Assembly: GCA_037126765.1 (NCBI GenBank)
Contig: JBBCBC010000024.1
Location: 19,193,554-19,257,553, forward strand
Length of the DNA stretch: 64,000 nt
Source: Stenogyne calaminthoides
Lineage: Eukaryota > Streptophyta > Magnoliopsida > Lamiales > Lamiaceae
Direction of reading: 5' to 3'
Part shown: positions 34,201 through 46,117 of the stretch, piece after piece
Layout of the letters: each line of letters starts with the position of its first letter
Numbering within the stretch: the stretch's first letter is position 1
Made by a program: the position numbers and the translations under genes
Notes under the pieces: generated by a model
Told to the model about the DNA's origin: nothing
Database searches by the model: none
What the model saw: only the letters and a program-made list of their open reading frames with translations

Positions 34201-35104
34201 TATATCACCAAGATACAAATGAAGACTCGTAAGACGCTAAGACTCGTAAGACCCTAAAGATTCGTAAGACTCTAAAGACGCCAAGAATGAAGATCAAGAA
34301 TCAAGATCAAGAATATCAAGGCACAATTATTATCAAGACTCAAGAATGTATCAATGCTCAAGATAATCCTCAATGTTCCGAGGCACCAATATATCTATCC
34401 TGGCGGATGCAATATCGGTAAGATCGCGATTCCTTAGAAAATAGATATTTGCCAAGACATTCAATGCGTAACAAAAGGAACTAAGTCGGCGTGTTGTTAA
34501 GGTTAAATCAACTCGAGTTGTAACCAAAAGAGCCGAAGGTAGCTACCTTTAACCGGAGACAAAAGTCAAAAAGAAGAAGACAACATCAGTACCATATCGA
34601 CAATCGACAAAGGACAGTCATTTGAAAAAGATGTCGATGTCACGAAGTTCCGTGATCGCAAAAAAGTGAAGACCGGCTACATGAAAGGTTATTGCCTAAA
34701 AAGTGTTAGGGAGTTTCAAACCCTAAATATAGTCGTTCCTCACACACCATAAGAGGGAACTCACGAAGCTATCTCTCCAACGGATAGTTTTCAAAAGTGA
34801 CCTTGGTGTATGCCTATAAATACTGGTGACCCTCTACATTGTAAGGTTACGGGAAATTTATACGCGACTCAAGAGCTCAAACTTATTCTCGCAAAGTTAA
34901 AGCACTCGAAAAACTTAGAATTTCCCAAGTGCTTGTATATTGAAGAGAGCTCACACTAAACTAAGCCTAGCTTGATAGACATATCCAAAGCTTAGTCGAG
35001 ATATCCTATCCCTTTGCATTGTGCTTCATTGTAAAGGATATCTCATCCTAGTTGGAAACCAATCGAGAAACCCCAAACCCTTGTGAAGGTAGTTGGAGTG
35101 TGTT

Positions 35105-35340
35105 TGTTGGTGAGAAGAGTTGTAAAGAGTTAGTAAACTACGCGGAGTAGTCTAAAAACTCTAGAGGATAAGTTAGTAAGCTACAGAGGTAGTCTGAAAG
35201 CTTGTTTGTGTTTGAGTAAGTAAACTAAGGAGGTAGTCAGAAAGCTCAAGGTCGAGTTGAGTAAGTAAACTACGGGAGTAGTCGAAAAGCTCGGGGGAAG
35301 TTGAGTAAGTAAACTACGCGAGGTAGTCATAAAGCTCAGA
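35105..35340. repeat. Second tandem array in solo LTR
   Basis: Four to five diverged units of about 45-60 bp built around GAGTAAGTAAACTAC followed by GGTAGTC and AAAGCTC. Confidence 0.8.
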
Positions 35341-35964
35341 AGTGATTAGTGAATTTCTCCGAGGATCGTGAGAGAGTGGACGTTGGAGCTTGAGTCTCGA
35401 ACCACTATAATTGCTTGTGTTATTTATTGCTTTCCTTATCCATCTTAACTGCTTGCATTGACTTGATTTTGAAAGCATACTTTTCAATCGATATTCACTG
35501 GAATCAATCCACTGAAGTTGCATGAATTGAATCACAGCCTAATCACTATTTCATAAAGGGAAGGTTTTCAGCAAAGCTTAAAACGAGTATAAACTAAAGG
35601 GCCAACCATTCCTCACATCTGAGAAGCTAGAACAGATAGTTACCAAACTGAACTTACTCATCTGAGGGTTCAGTAAGTTAGTTATCTGATCCAAGCAACT
35701 TCGGGATCTCGACACTCGGGGACTCGGTTGGGAATATCGAGGTTTTACGAAAGCGGCTCGGGATCACCGTCTCGATGAGACTTTGACTCGGAGCGACTTG
35801 TGCTTCTCGGGACCTAATCTTGAGGATTATCGACCCAAAGTGACCTCGGAAGAAAAAAAGTTTTAAAAACACTGAACACGTGTATTCCCCCCCCATACAC
35901 GTGTAAGACTCATTTGCACCGGGACCAACATCTTTCCCATATTCAAGTTGGTGTTTAGGCTAAT

Positions 35965-37277
35965 ATGGCAGATGGCTTAAATGATCTATGGAATAAATTA
36001 ACCCTTTCGGAAGTGGAGGATCGTGAGATCGTCATCGACGATGTTGATCTCCCACAAGTTGACAATGTATTGGCGGGACGCTTTGTACAACGGTGTACGA
36101 TTGGGGCAGTTTAATTGGGGGGAGCGCTCAAACGAATCTGGGATCTTAGATCGTCGTTGAGGGTTTCCATCGTTGGCGAAGGTACTTTTTGCTTTTGAAT
36201 TTGGAGATGCGATTGAATGCGCGAGAATACTACACAAACAACCTTGGAACCTTAATGGCTCGTTGTTAATCTTCGCCAGATTGGAAGGGAATGAGCGGCC
36301 GATAGATATCTCTTTCACGGTAGTCCCTTTCTGGATTCATATGCACGGGTTGCGGTTCCAAAACATGTCTTGTACTATTGGAGAGAAGGTTGGATAGAAG
36401 ATAGGCCCGATGCTTGAGGTGGATTTCCCTACGGGAGAAGTGTCGCTTGACTAATTTTTGAGAGTATGAATCTTGGTGGATGTGACCAAGCCATTGTGCA
36501 GAGGGTCACCCCTTACGGTGAAAGGTAGAAGATCGATCATTATCTTTAGATATGAGAATCTTTTGAACTTTTGTTACGTTTGTAGTTATCTGGATTATGT
36601 TGACAGCAGTTGTATTCCAACGTAGAGGGGAGAATGGGAGATCGTAAGAATTTGACTCTTGGCTTCGAGCAGATGGTCAACGGTGCCTTTCGGATGCAGA
36701 GATTGAAGCCATCATCGCCAGTTGGGGAGATGTTCTAGTAGGGCAAGTAAGTTTGATCAAAAATTTGGGTTAGGGCCCAACCTTGCCAGCTCAAACCACC
36801 AGTGACAAGGAAAATACAGGGGGAAATTTAGAACAACTCATAAAACCCTAGAGATGATTAAGAAGAATTATGTCCCACCTTTTTCAACTATCAGAAAATA
36901 ATGTTCGTCCTCCTCAAAGGTTAATAACTCATGTTCTAAGAGCAAGGACAAGGTGACTTCGACTACTCCTAGTCATCAACAAACCATGTACAATGTTCAT
37001 GATCTGCCAATACGATCCCTCCTAAGGATGGACACATTGCAATTCTGGAGCCTTTCCATGGTTTGGGGTTTGATATTAAAGTGAATGTTACACATTTATT
37101 TGGTGCCAACGACAACTCGGGAGGAGTTTCAGTTAGGACCAAAATTTGAAGAATAAGGATGGTGAAAATCAATCAAAGTTTGTGATTATGGAGGAGATTG
37201 TTGGTGTGACATCCGCTTTAGAGAGGAGCATCACTGAATCAACACTGGTCATTAAGGCCCAAAAGTCTAGTCCAAAG
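35965..37277 (+). pseudogene. LINE ORF1, 5' part (DUF4283-type), broken
   Basis: ATG at 35965 opens MADGLNDLWNKLTLSEVEDR, the typical start of plant L1 ORF1. Continuing in shifting frames, ALKRIWDLRSSL, KVLFAFEFGDAIE, QPWNLNGSLLIFARLEGNERP and TVVPFWIHMHGLRFQNMS match the DUF4283 fold. FCYVC-like codons near 36570 and a DYVDS-type string are a relic of the zinc knuckle. Stops and frameshifts are frequent (for example TAG or TAA near 36112 and 36396). A Gypsy element interrupts it at 37277; ORF1 resumes at 44014. ORF1 would bind LINE RNA. Confidence 0.85.
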
Positions 37278-38137
37278 TGTTGATACCAAAAATATGATAA
37301 GATGATTAAGACATTAATGTGGCTACAATTGACATCAAACTATTTATGATTTATGGTTGGTGAGAGTTAATGAAGAACAAAGGGAATGCTCTTCATTAAA
37401 GTGATGATGATATTCTTTAATGCTAGACTTAAAGGTGTTGAAAAACAATAAATTGCAAGAGTTTTTGGGCCAAAGGCCTCTTTTTTGGCTAGTAAAGTCT
37501 TTGTATTAAATGTGAGAGTTGGAACCCTTAAATGAGCTTTAATTACTTGTATTTATAATACAAACTCTTGGGGTGTAGCCCCTCTAGGAGCCTAGGGTCT
37601 AGTCATTTAATGGCTCATATGGAGCATTAAATGATGTCGGCTTCATTTTCCGAGTGGAGTATTTCAGCTGAACTATGGGGCGGCCTCCTTGCCTTGGGTT
37701 GCTCTCCAGAGGTTGCTGGTACAGTATCGGAGGTCGCGGATTTGGAACTCGAGGTCGCTGGCTCATACTTCGAGACCGCTCATCTGATCTTTCCCTTTTA
37801 AGGCCTCCTGTCTTAATTGTTTTTTGTTGACCAGAGAGCAACTTCAATTTGGGGAAAGTCTTCTCTAATCCGACTTACTTCCCGAGACTCAGGCGTTCAG
37901 GCGCCGCCATTGGGAACTTGTGCCTCACCAAGATCTCGTCCCGGGGTCCCGTTAGTTCGTGACCATGCAGCTCGGGTGAGGTCAGATCTTGGCCCGACCT
38001 TGATATGATCAGGTCTGTCTTTTATTATCGACCTACTTAGGTCGCTGATGGTTCAGGTTAGGGCTTCGTCAAACTAATTATGAAAATTATTCCTAAGTGC
38101 TAGACCTCGCGTGCAGCTCAATTATTCTAACACAACA
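37278..38137 (-). repeat. Gypsy 3' LTR
   Basis: 860 bp, TGTTGATACC...CACAACA. Nearly colinear with 43160-44008. Confidence 0.94.
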
Positions 38138-38150
38138 ATTGCCCCCAAGG
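38138..38150 (-). other. Gypsy polypurine tract
   Basis: CCTTGGGGGCAAT on the element strand, directly against the LTR. Confidence 0.75.
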
Positions 38151-38394
38151 TCGCTCGTCGAGATGGCAAGCTCGCGAGGGATCTGTCATGCGAAAAACAC
38201 CTTGATCTTTGCCCAAATTTTGGCACCTTCACGAGATTTGATATGACATTTAGTATCCCGAGGTGGGCCTGCTATGACGCATGTGGCCACTTTTGCAAGC
38301 GTGATGATGGCGCGTGTCCACACGCGCCAGACTTCAAGGGTCGCGACGCGCGGATGGCCTCTGTTCGCGAGTTCCACACTCCCTAAACTGCCCT

Positions 38395-38403
38395 CTATAT
38401 AAA
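38395..38403 (+). promoter_or_regulatory. TATA box of the opposite-strand gene in the Gypsy element
   Basis: CTATATAAA about 140 bases before the ATG at 38538, in a GC-rich context on the plus strand, that is, opposite to gag. A pyrimidine-rich leader follows. Confidence 0.6.
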
Positions 38404-38537
38404 CGGGATTCCTCCCTTATTTCTTACTTTCTCACCTTTGCAAATTCCCCAATCTTCTCTCTGCTTCTGCTCCTGTCGCCGCCGCCGGAATTTGCAAACT
38501 TTAGGTAAAGTATATTCCAAAACATTTCTATTTCTCA

Positions 38538-41240
38538 ATGGCCATCTCCCCCATTAAATTTACTTCGACTTTCCACGCCAGAAAGTGCTCCTCCGCTCCG
38601 CCACCAAAATCTGGGCATTTGACGCCAGCCGCGGGGATCAGCAGTGATCACATGGTTTCTTACATTTCTTCCGGCTCTGCCACCCGTGACGAGATGAGCG
38701 TCGGGGATTTAGATTTCAACTCTCATTTTTCTGACTTTCTTTAGGAAGATGACACCGTAGATGGAGATGAGGATGATCGGTTGGAGGTTATCAGGGAATA
38801 TGGCTCGAACCTCTAGCTTATTTTCACCAAGGAAGTGGTCCGGTTAGAAAACCGGTCGGGTTTGGGTCCTGCAGGTCCTTCTAAGGTTGGCCCGCTGGCT
38901 ATTTTGGGAATCGGGGAGGTTCTCCCAATATCGGTGGTTCCTACGACCCGGGCTGAGGCCTTCCCTTTTGAAATTACGTTCCAGGAGTATCGGGCAAACT
39001 TCCCCTACCGGCTTCCCTCGAAACGACCTGCCGAGAGGAAAGACGTGAAGGAGGAGCTCGCTCGCTACATGGAGGGCAAGCTCACTAGTTCGGTGTAGGA
39101 AACTGAGCTCGAATTTTACTGGGAATGGTATGAGGTTCCCCGAGACGTCCATTTCTGGGTCCCGACCTTGGATGAAAGGGCCGATCAACCCCCTAAGGGA
39201 TGTGTGGCCATTAACTAGGGTGCCATGGAGGTGGGCTTGCGGTTTCCCCTCCATCTGAGGATCAGCGAGATTATAAACCGATGGGATCTCGCTCCGACCC
39301 AAATCATGCCAAATGGGTGGAGCATGTTGATTGGTTTGCTGACCCTCTTTAGGTCCATCAAGCCCGGTCACCTCCCAGCAGCCGACGAAATCATCTTGCT
39401 GACCAACCTCGTGGGGGCTCATGCCGAGGAGAGCGGATGGTACTATGTGCGAGCTCGCCCCAAAAAAATCATCGAGGACATCTCGGCCAAGGTGGAAGGA
39501 TGGAAATCCAGGTTTTGGTGGGTCTCTGGGGACTGGCGGAGCCCGGTGGAGGAGTCAGGTCGGGGTGGCCGGATCAATATCCGGACCGAGTTTGGCCTCG
39601 CCCAAAGTAAGTCCGCATGTTAATTTGATTTCCCAAGTCACTGATTTGACTCTGTTTTCCTTTTGCAGCCAAGAATCAAGAGGAGCCACTCTTTTCACAC
39701 TTCCTGGCTCGAGCGATCGTGGTGTGCCGGAAAAGTCTTATCGATAGGTCGCTGAAGACGCTGAGCTCGAATGAGGTTTGAAAGAGATCGGATATAATGA
39801 TCGGGCCTAACCACCTGTGGTCTCAATTTCCGCGAGGTGAGTATGCTTTTCCTTTCATCTTTTTGACTGACTGTACTCTTTCCCTGGTTTTAACTTAATA
39901 TTTTTCTTGCACCAGCTGCACCTCGTTTCTTTCTTCTCTTCATCCCCTTGTCCCAGGACTTGCCCCCTCCTTCAGAGGAGGGTGGGACATGGAGAGCTCG
40001 CACAAGCGACGGGATCGCAGTCTCCCGTCTTCTGAGGATAACTCCAATAAGAGACGCCACGATACCTCCGCCGGGAAACCTCCCAAGTCCAAGAGCTCTC
40101 GCCGCGGCCGCATCCCAGAGGGCGAGCACGAGAGGGATGACAAGTCCTACCTGGGCTGGTGCCGGCCGATTGAGTGAGTATCCTTATGTTGTTGTCTATT
40201 CGTGAAAAGTTCTATTGTCCGCTAATCCCCTTTTTTTCAGGGAGGGGTCTTCTCACCCCGTCCTTGTCTCTAACTTCCTCCGCAGCCAATCTCCTGATGG
40301 TCTCGGTGAGCTCCCAGACTATCTTCGTCGGGCTTGCGGGTTCCCGACCAAGTCATGGACTCTTGGCCTGGATCAGTCGGTCGAGGATGCTGGGTCGGTG
40401 GGCAACATCCAGCTGGCCATGGTGTATGGGGGCAGAATGATGGCGACCATGTCCAAGGCCTCCGAGGACTTCACCTCAGAGGACGAGCGAGTCCAGAAAG
40501 CCATCGAGTAGATGAGACTCATGGAGGAGACCCGGAGGGAGGCCGTAGATCAGAAGAATGTGGCCCTTGGGTTAGTGGAGTCGGCGAAGATCGAGACCGG
40601 GAACTCCGAGAGAAAGATTGCGGAGCTGGAGACCTCGGTAGCGGACATGGACATCGAGCTGAAAGCGAGCTGGGCAGAGGTCGGGGTGTTGCGGGCCGAC
40701 TTGGATCTCAAGGAGAATGCCATCTAGGAAAAGAATGAGAAACTCCGCCTCCTGCGGGAAGAGCTCAAAGAGAAGGATGCTGAGCTGGCAGCCCTTAAAG
40801 AGGAAAACGCCATCCTCGAGGGCGTGGGAAATTTTATCTCGGTTGAGGCCATGGCGAGGTGCATCCACCTTGCCCGCTCCTTTCCTGAGGGGGCGACCTT
40901 AAGGAGGCCTTGGTGGCAGCGCTGGCGGCCTTCTTTGATCGCAACCTGCCAAAGCCCTTGGACTCCTTCCCCATTGCCGACCTTGGTCCTGATGGGCTCG
41001 ACCTGAGCCATTTTGAGGGCATTGAGGACTTGGATCTCTATGATTCGACCTCGGCCACTTCGACGTTGGGCCCGGAGAAGGTCGCGGAAGTAAGTTCCGC
41101 CCCTGATCCCTAGCCCGTGGGGTTGGAAGGAGGTCCTGCACCCGATCCCCAGCTCGTAGTGGTGGAGGGAGGTCTCGCCCCCGGTCCCCAGCCCGCGGTG
41201 GTGGAAAGGGAGAACCCGGTGCCGGAGGCCCAGGCTTGAT
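38538..41240 (+). pseudogene. Opposite-strand gene in Gypsy element (putative gypsy-type transposon domain plus coiled coil)
   Basis: The reading starts at MAISPIKFTSTFHARKCSS. A central domain (38835-39620) includes AFPFEITFQEYRANFPYRLP, GLRFPLHLRISEIINRWDLA, PTQIMPNGWSMLIGLL and SGWYYVRARP, which resembles the plant transposon domain Pfam names putative gypsy type transposon (Transposase_28-like). Spliceable introns keep the frame: 39607-39668 (AAA|GTAAGT to TTTTGCAG) joins in frame to TKNQEEPLFSHFLARAIVV. Similar GT/AG pairs occur near 39837-39915 and 40174-40240. The 3' part (40241-41110) is a long coiled coil (SERKIAELETSVADMD, REELKEKDAELAALKEE). Four to five in-frame stops (38743, 38816, 39098, 40509, 40727) show decay. 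Function unknown. Confidence 0.75.
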
Positions 41241-41425
41241 CCCGGCCCTTTAAGCTACTCTTATCACCGACCCTTGTAGGTCATTTTTTATTTATTTTTG
41301 TTTGTGCCCTAGAAGGTCGTGCTTGCCGATGCTACCTCCCAATGGAGTGATCATTTGGACGGCCAACCCACGGCATTGTCGGGGAAAGGAGGAAGAGGTC
41401 GCTGTCCAGCGGGCCCTGGGTTACC

Positions 41426-43028
41426 CTAAGGACGCTGCGGTTGTTCCTGATTATTCTGACGCTTTTTCACGTAATTGTCTAACTTTCCATCCTCATAAAG
41501 CTTCCATAGTTGTCGGAGAAGGTCGCGATATTCACTGGTGTTGTGTCTGATGCTCCCATGGTAGTGGCAGTATTTGTTGGGATTCATCTTCCCGTTCTCC
41601 TTTGTGATTTTTTGGGGTTGATCCAGAAGTTTCTTGTCTTTGATCTGATCATAGACCTCATTTGGAGTGATACTCAACACCCCCAACAGCTTGACCTTGA
41701 TCTCGTTGTTAAAAGGCTTGAAGTTGTTGGTTTTGCGATGACCACCACCTTTCTTATGCGAGCTTGGCGCCGCCTCTGGTTTCTTCACCTCGTCCTCCTG
41801 GACCTGCTCCCCCAAACGCACGGCCATCATTTCCGCTCGGCTAATGTGGTTCCCCGCCTTGTACCAGAACTCTGCATACGAACTTGGGTACTCCTTATAC
41901 ATTAGTTTCCACAACTTTGTGTTGAATCGCAGACCTCGAACAGTACCCATTACTTTGACTGCGCCCCCCATGGGCTCGCTGCCCAGGAGGAAATTATTGA
42001 CTCTCTCGATGTAATCTCGGTCTGACTCGATCGGACCCTGCTGGATGGTCGCAAAGAGTTATTTTGTGGGCTGCCTTGGGGCCAAAGTGACAAAATGGTT
42101 TAGGAAAAGACCAGCGAGCTAGTGGAAAGATTCGATGGAGTTCGGGGCCAGAGACTTGAACCACCTATAGGTTTGTTCGCCTAAGGTAAGTGGAAAAAGG
42201 CCGACATTGTGTCGCGTCGGTAGCTCCCATCGAGGCCATGTGGTCGGAGAATTTCCCCAAATGGATGGTCGGGTCGAAATCCCCGTTATACTGGTTGATC
42301 GAGGTCGTGTTGATTTTGACCTGTGCGGGGGCATAATCAATAGCAGGAACCAAGGGCGAGATCGGGAAGAGAGCCAATGTCGATGGTCCCCCTTGTAAAT
42401 CCATCCGATCTTACAGCTTTTTGAGGGTTTCCTTGATAGCTTCGAGTTGCTCGTTCCCGGGGTTGGGAGGTTGGCGGGACCCCTACGGACCCAATCGGGT
42501 ATGCACCGACGCCTTTGGTCCCTCGTTCTCCCAACCTCGGAAATCCTTTTCGACTTCAAATGAGGTTTCTAAGTTTCGTCAGACTGTAAAGGAGTCAATC
42601 CTGGATTCATTTCGGTGACCTCGGGGTCTCCGAGATACGTGACTGCCCAGCCTCTCAAAGACCGATTCAGATTGCCGGGGATGCTGGAAATCGCCTCGGC
42701 GGGGGGAAGGGGTTTCCTCCTGGTGACTTCAGGCATGGTTTTCCCCACCGGATTCCCTCGTCGTGTGGCTGGTCTTGGCTGGTCGGTTTCTGGACCGAGA
42801 TCCTTCGTCCATCTTCCTCTTCCCCTTGGATCCGGAAGGGCGGTGGGATTCGGCTCGCCGGTGTGGACCGCTGCGCTCTCCGACGAGATCGCGCTGACGT
42901 CGCCGGAGGATCCTCACAGCTTCCCCGAGGTCCTCCGGAATTTTGATGTCGGCCAGGTTCTTGAGGGGGCCCTCATTGCTGGAGGTGGCCTCCTGCTGGC
43001 CGGAAACCTGCCTCCCTACGGATGCCAT
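41426..43028 (-). pseudogene. Gypsy gag, frame-broken
   Basis: Pieces 43028-42729, 42559-42119, 42404-42165 and 41971-41426. Recognisable are the retrotrans_gag block (HMASMGATDATQCR, QTYRWFKSLAPNSIESF) and LRFNTKLWKLMYKEYPSSYAEFWYKA. A C-terminal knuckle-like KYCHYHGSIRHNTSEYRDL also appears, in which the expected final Cys is Tyr. Immediately downstream, where protease should start, the reading stops at 41426; the 41241-41425 stretch links directly to the end of the opposite-strand gene. Confidence 0.85.
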
Positions 43029-43140
43029 GCCGGAGTCCCAAGTTTGGGATGAATTTATGAAGATTTGAGGGGGACTTTCGAAGATTTGAAGATTCGAAAG
43101 GGTAAATCAATAGAAAATCTGGAAAAGTTCTAGTGAAACA

Positions 43141-43158
43141 CCCTTCTTCTAGCGCCAA
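43141..43158 (-). other. Gypsy primer binding site
   Basis: TTGGCGCTAGAAGAAGGG on the element strand next to the 5' LTR, of the TGGCGC type common in plant Gypsy elements. Confidence 0.8.
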
Positions 43159-43159
43159 T

Positions 43160-44008
43160 AGTTGATACCAAAAATATGATAAGATGATTAAGGCATTAAT
43201 GTGGCTATGATTGACATTAAACTATTTATGATTTATGGTTGGTGAGAGTTAATGAAGAACAAAGGGAATTTTTTCATTAAAGTGATGAGGATATTCTTTA
43301 ATTCTTGACTTAAAGGTGTTGAAAAACAATAAATTGCAATAGTGTTTGGGCCAAAGACCTCTTTTTTTGCTAGTAAAGTCTTTGTATTAAATGCGAGAGT
43401 TGAAACCCTTAAATGAGCTTTAATTACATGTATTTATAATACAAACTCTTGGGGTATAGCCCCTCTAGGGGCCTAAGGTCTAGTCATTTAATGGCTCACA
43501 GGGAGCATTAAATGACACCGGCTTCGGTTTCTGGGTGGAGTATTTCAGTTGAACTATGGGGCGGCCTCCTTGCCTTGGGTTGCTCGCCAGAGGTCGCTGG
43601 TACAGTACCGGAGGTTGCGGATGCGGTACTCGAGGTCGCTGGCTCATACTTCGAGATCGCTCATCTGATCTTTCCCTTTTAGGGCCTCCTGTCTTAATTG
43701 TTTTTTTGTTGACCAGAGAGCAGCTTCCCTTTGACGAAAGTCTTCTCTGATCCGACTTACTTCCCGAGACTCAGGCGTGCAGGCACCGCCATTGGGAACT
43801 TGTGCCTCACCAAGATCGCGTCCCGGGGTCCCGTTAGTTCTCGACCATGCAGCTCGGGTGAGGTCAGATCTTGCCCCGATCAGGTCTATCTTTTATTAGC
43901 GACCTACTTAGGTCGCTGATGGTTCAGGTTAGGGCTTCGTCAGACTAATTATGAAAATTATTCCTAAGTGCTAGACCTCGCGTGCAGCTCAATTATTCTA
44001 GCACAACA
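43160..44008 (-). repeat. Gypsy 5' LTR
   Basis: 849 bp; starts AGTTGATACC on the plus strand, so its outermost internal base is A where the other LTR has T. It ends CACAACA before the CAAAG duplication. Confidence 0.93.
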
Positions 44009-44013
44009 CAAAG

Positions 44014-44301
44014 AAAAAGGGTCACCCGCTAGGTTCTTTAAATAAGAAAGGTGGGGACATCTCTTCAAAAACGAAAACGGATTCAGCGGTTGTGAGCAAG
44101 AAAGAAATATTCTTAAGCTTTTGGATGAGGATTCGTCCAATAAATTGCTAGAATTGGACTCAACCAGCAAGAAACGGTGTAACACAGATGTGGAGATTGA
44201 AGTGGACAGCTCGGCATTGGTGCATTCAGAGGCGGCGGTTGAAGATGTTCAGTCCCGCCTAGAGCCATTAGTCTTATTGTGTGGAATGCACGAGGGTTAG
44301 G
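44014..44301 (+). pseudogene. LINE ORF1, 3' part after the Gypsy insertion
   Basis: Continues ORF1 with a basic GHPLGSLNKK-like motif and VSKKEILKLLDEDSSNKLL, ending in TAG at about 44299. The basic motif resembles the AT-hook-like tail of plant LINE ORF1. Confidence 0.7.
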
Positions 44302-45705
44302 CAATCGTCGTGCGTTCAGGTCGCTCCAGCGTCTTGTTGTGGAGCAAAAACCATGTATTTTATTTATTGTTGAGTCTAAGCTTTCAAGTTCTGTTGGGTC
44401 TAGTTGGAGTTTTTTTTTTAAATTTTACCGGTTTTCTAGGTGTTGATGCTGTCGGCCACAATGGTGGTTTTTTACTTTTTTGGGATCATTCAATAAATGT
44501 TTCTTTGCATTCGTACTCTGTTGGGCATATTGATTGCCTTATTTCTCTTAACTCTGTGAATTGGAGATTTACGGGCTTCTATGGTAATCCTTGTACTTCA
44601 TTGCAGAAACATTTGTGGGATTTATTGAGAAAACTCAATGCATCCCTGTTCGTTGGTTTTGAAGCATGGTTAGTGGGTGGAGATTTTAATGAAATATTCT
44701 ATGCTTCTAAAAAACAGGGTAGTGATATTCGCCCATCATCACAAATGAATGCTTTTAGGGATGTTATGGCAGGGTTGGAGATGGAGGAAATCCAAGCTAA
44801 AGGACCACGTTTTAGGTGGATGAACAAGAGGAGTCGGGGTCACTTGATTATGGAAAAACTGGACCGTTTCTTTGCCAATAAGGAGTGGATGGATCTTTTC
44901 TCATCCATGGAGGCCTTTAATTTGGAGTTTTATCATTCAGACCACCGTCCAGTCAAGCTTGTACTGCATCTTACCAGCCCTCATCCTAAAAAATCGGCCA
45001 TGCAAAGGTTCAAATTTGAGACAAAATGGCTTATTGGGGAAGACTTTAGTGAGGAGGTGGCTCGAGTATGGAATTCTTCTCAGGCTGATGATCTACAATT
45101 CCGTCTAAACGAAAGTGGCTCTCATCTGCTTAGGTGGAAGAAAGAGAGAGTTGGCACTTGGCAACACAGGAAGAAGAATTGAGGCATGTTCTAAGCTGAA
45201 CGAGGTACTGGACAATGCGGTTTTATCTTGGGATAATGAAGAGGTTACCAAATTAGAGGCTGAATTATACACTCAATTGGCATCAACGTTCTTGTAACAA
45301 TTGGATGCTTGCAGGTGATCGCAATTCTTCCTACTTTCATCCAACAGCCTCTGCGAGACGAAGGACAAATTGAATTGTTGGGTTACTGGATGATAAAGGT
45401 ATTTGGTGTATGGATCCTAAACAATTGGAGACGATTATTTCGGATTATTATGCGCAACTCGCTAAACCCATATATCAACAAGGTCGCGGATCAGTTGAAG
45501 CTAGTTGTCACCAATTATATCAACAGTCTTCTAAATAACCCATTTACGGAGGAGGACGTTCGGCGGACCATGTTTGACGACCTTCGAAGGCTCCTGGTCC
45601 GGATGGATTTTCGGCCATTGGGAGACGGTTAAGGATCAGCTTGTTAATCAGGTTTTGGGGTTCTTAATGGTGGCGGCGAGTATGACATCGAATTTTAATG
45701 GGAGA
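44264..45705 (+). pseudogene. LINE ORF2: endonuclease and start of RT, truncated
   Basis: The N-terminal WNARGLGNRRAF motif lies at about 44275-44315, one frame off the 290-codon open stretch 44310-45182. That stretch holds the apurinic-type endonuclease: WRFTGFYGNP, LVGGDFNEIFY, GPRFRWMNKRS, the LDRFFAN block and YHSDHRPVKLVL. The metal-binding and catalytic GDFNE and SDHRP motifs are intact. Shifted frames continue to NNPFTEEDVRRTMFD and a QVLGFLNGG-like end, the point just before the RT fingers. The element then stops near 45705 in AT-rich DNA, so RT, zinc region and poly(A) tail are missing. Confidence 0.87.
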
Positions 45706-45947
45706 AAGTAATTTAGAATAAAAAAATAAATAAAAATATACACAAATAATATTAAAATATAAAAATTATACTTATAATTAAATTAATTAAATATTTAAAA
45801 TATTTCAATTAAAATTAATAAAAAGATTATTTTAAATCCCGCGGTACACAAATTCCGTGCTAATTCATTATATGACATCCTAAAATAATCAAATGCTACA
45901 TTGTAATTGATGTATTCATACACAAAACTCTTCTGTGGTATTATTAA
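45706..45947. other. AT-rich spacer after the LINE
   Basis: No gene or clear repeat boundary seen. It separates the truncated LINE from a Stowaway MITE. Confidence 0.5.
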
Positions 45948-46117
45948 TACCTCCTAATTTTGTTTTGTCATTTATTATAGACACAAGTTTTAAGAAAAAT
46001 ATTATTTATTAGTATTAAATAGTGTAAAGTGTGTTTAGTGGAGGGGTATGACTGTCAATTCAACTTTAAGAAAAATATTATTTTTTAGTATTAAATAGTG
46101 TAAAATAGATTATTTTA

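Larger units (their letters stand above)
33749..35930. mobile_element. Solo LTR, 2182 bp
   Basis: Begins TGTTGGGAG and ends ACCAACA, with target duplication TCTTT at 33744-33748 and 35931-35935. No internal domain is present, so it is the residue of LTR-LTR recombination. A TATA-like CCTATAAATACTGG lies near 34815. It contains two separate tandem arrays. Closing the gap joins a GC-containing leader (33630-33748) to the LINE leader at 35936, so it probably sits in the LINE 5' UTR. Confidence 0.85.
37278..44008 (-). mobile_element. Gypsy-type non-autonomous retrotransposon with gag and an opposite-strand gene, no pol
   Basis: Left LTR 37278-38137, right LTR 43160-44008, target duplication CAAAG at 37273-37277 and 44009-44013. 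On the minus strand a TTGGCGCTAGAAGAAGGG primer site follows the 5' LTR (43141-43158), and a TTGGGGGCAAT tract precedes the 3' LTR. Gag is at 43028-41426. No protease, RT, RNase H or integrase is recognisable. Instead a plus-strand intron-containing gene fills 38395-41240. Gag with additional ORFs in either orientation is known from the Tat lineage of Gypsy; assignment to it is inference. Confidence 0.92.

Noticed and set aside
34012..34257. 81-codon Lys/Glu/Ser-rich ORF
   Set aside because: Pure translation of the purine-rich minisatellite.
36173..36397. 74-codon ORF as an independent gene
   Set aside because: It is one frame segment of the broken LINE ORF1.
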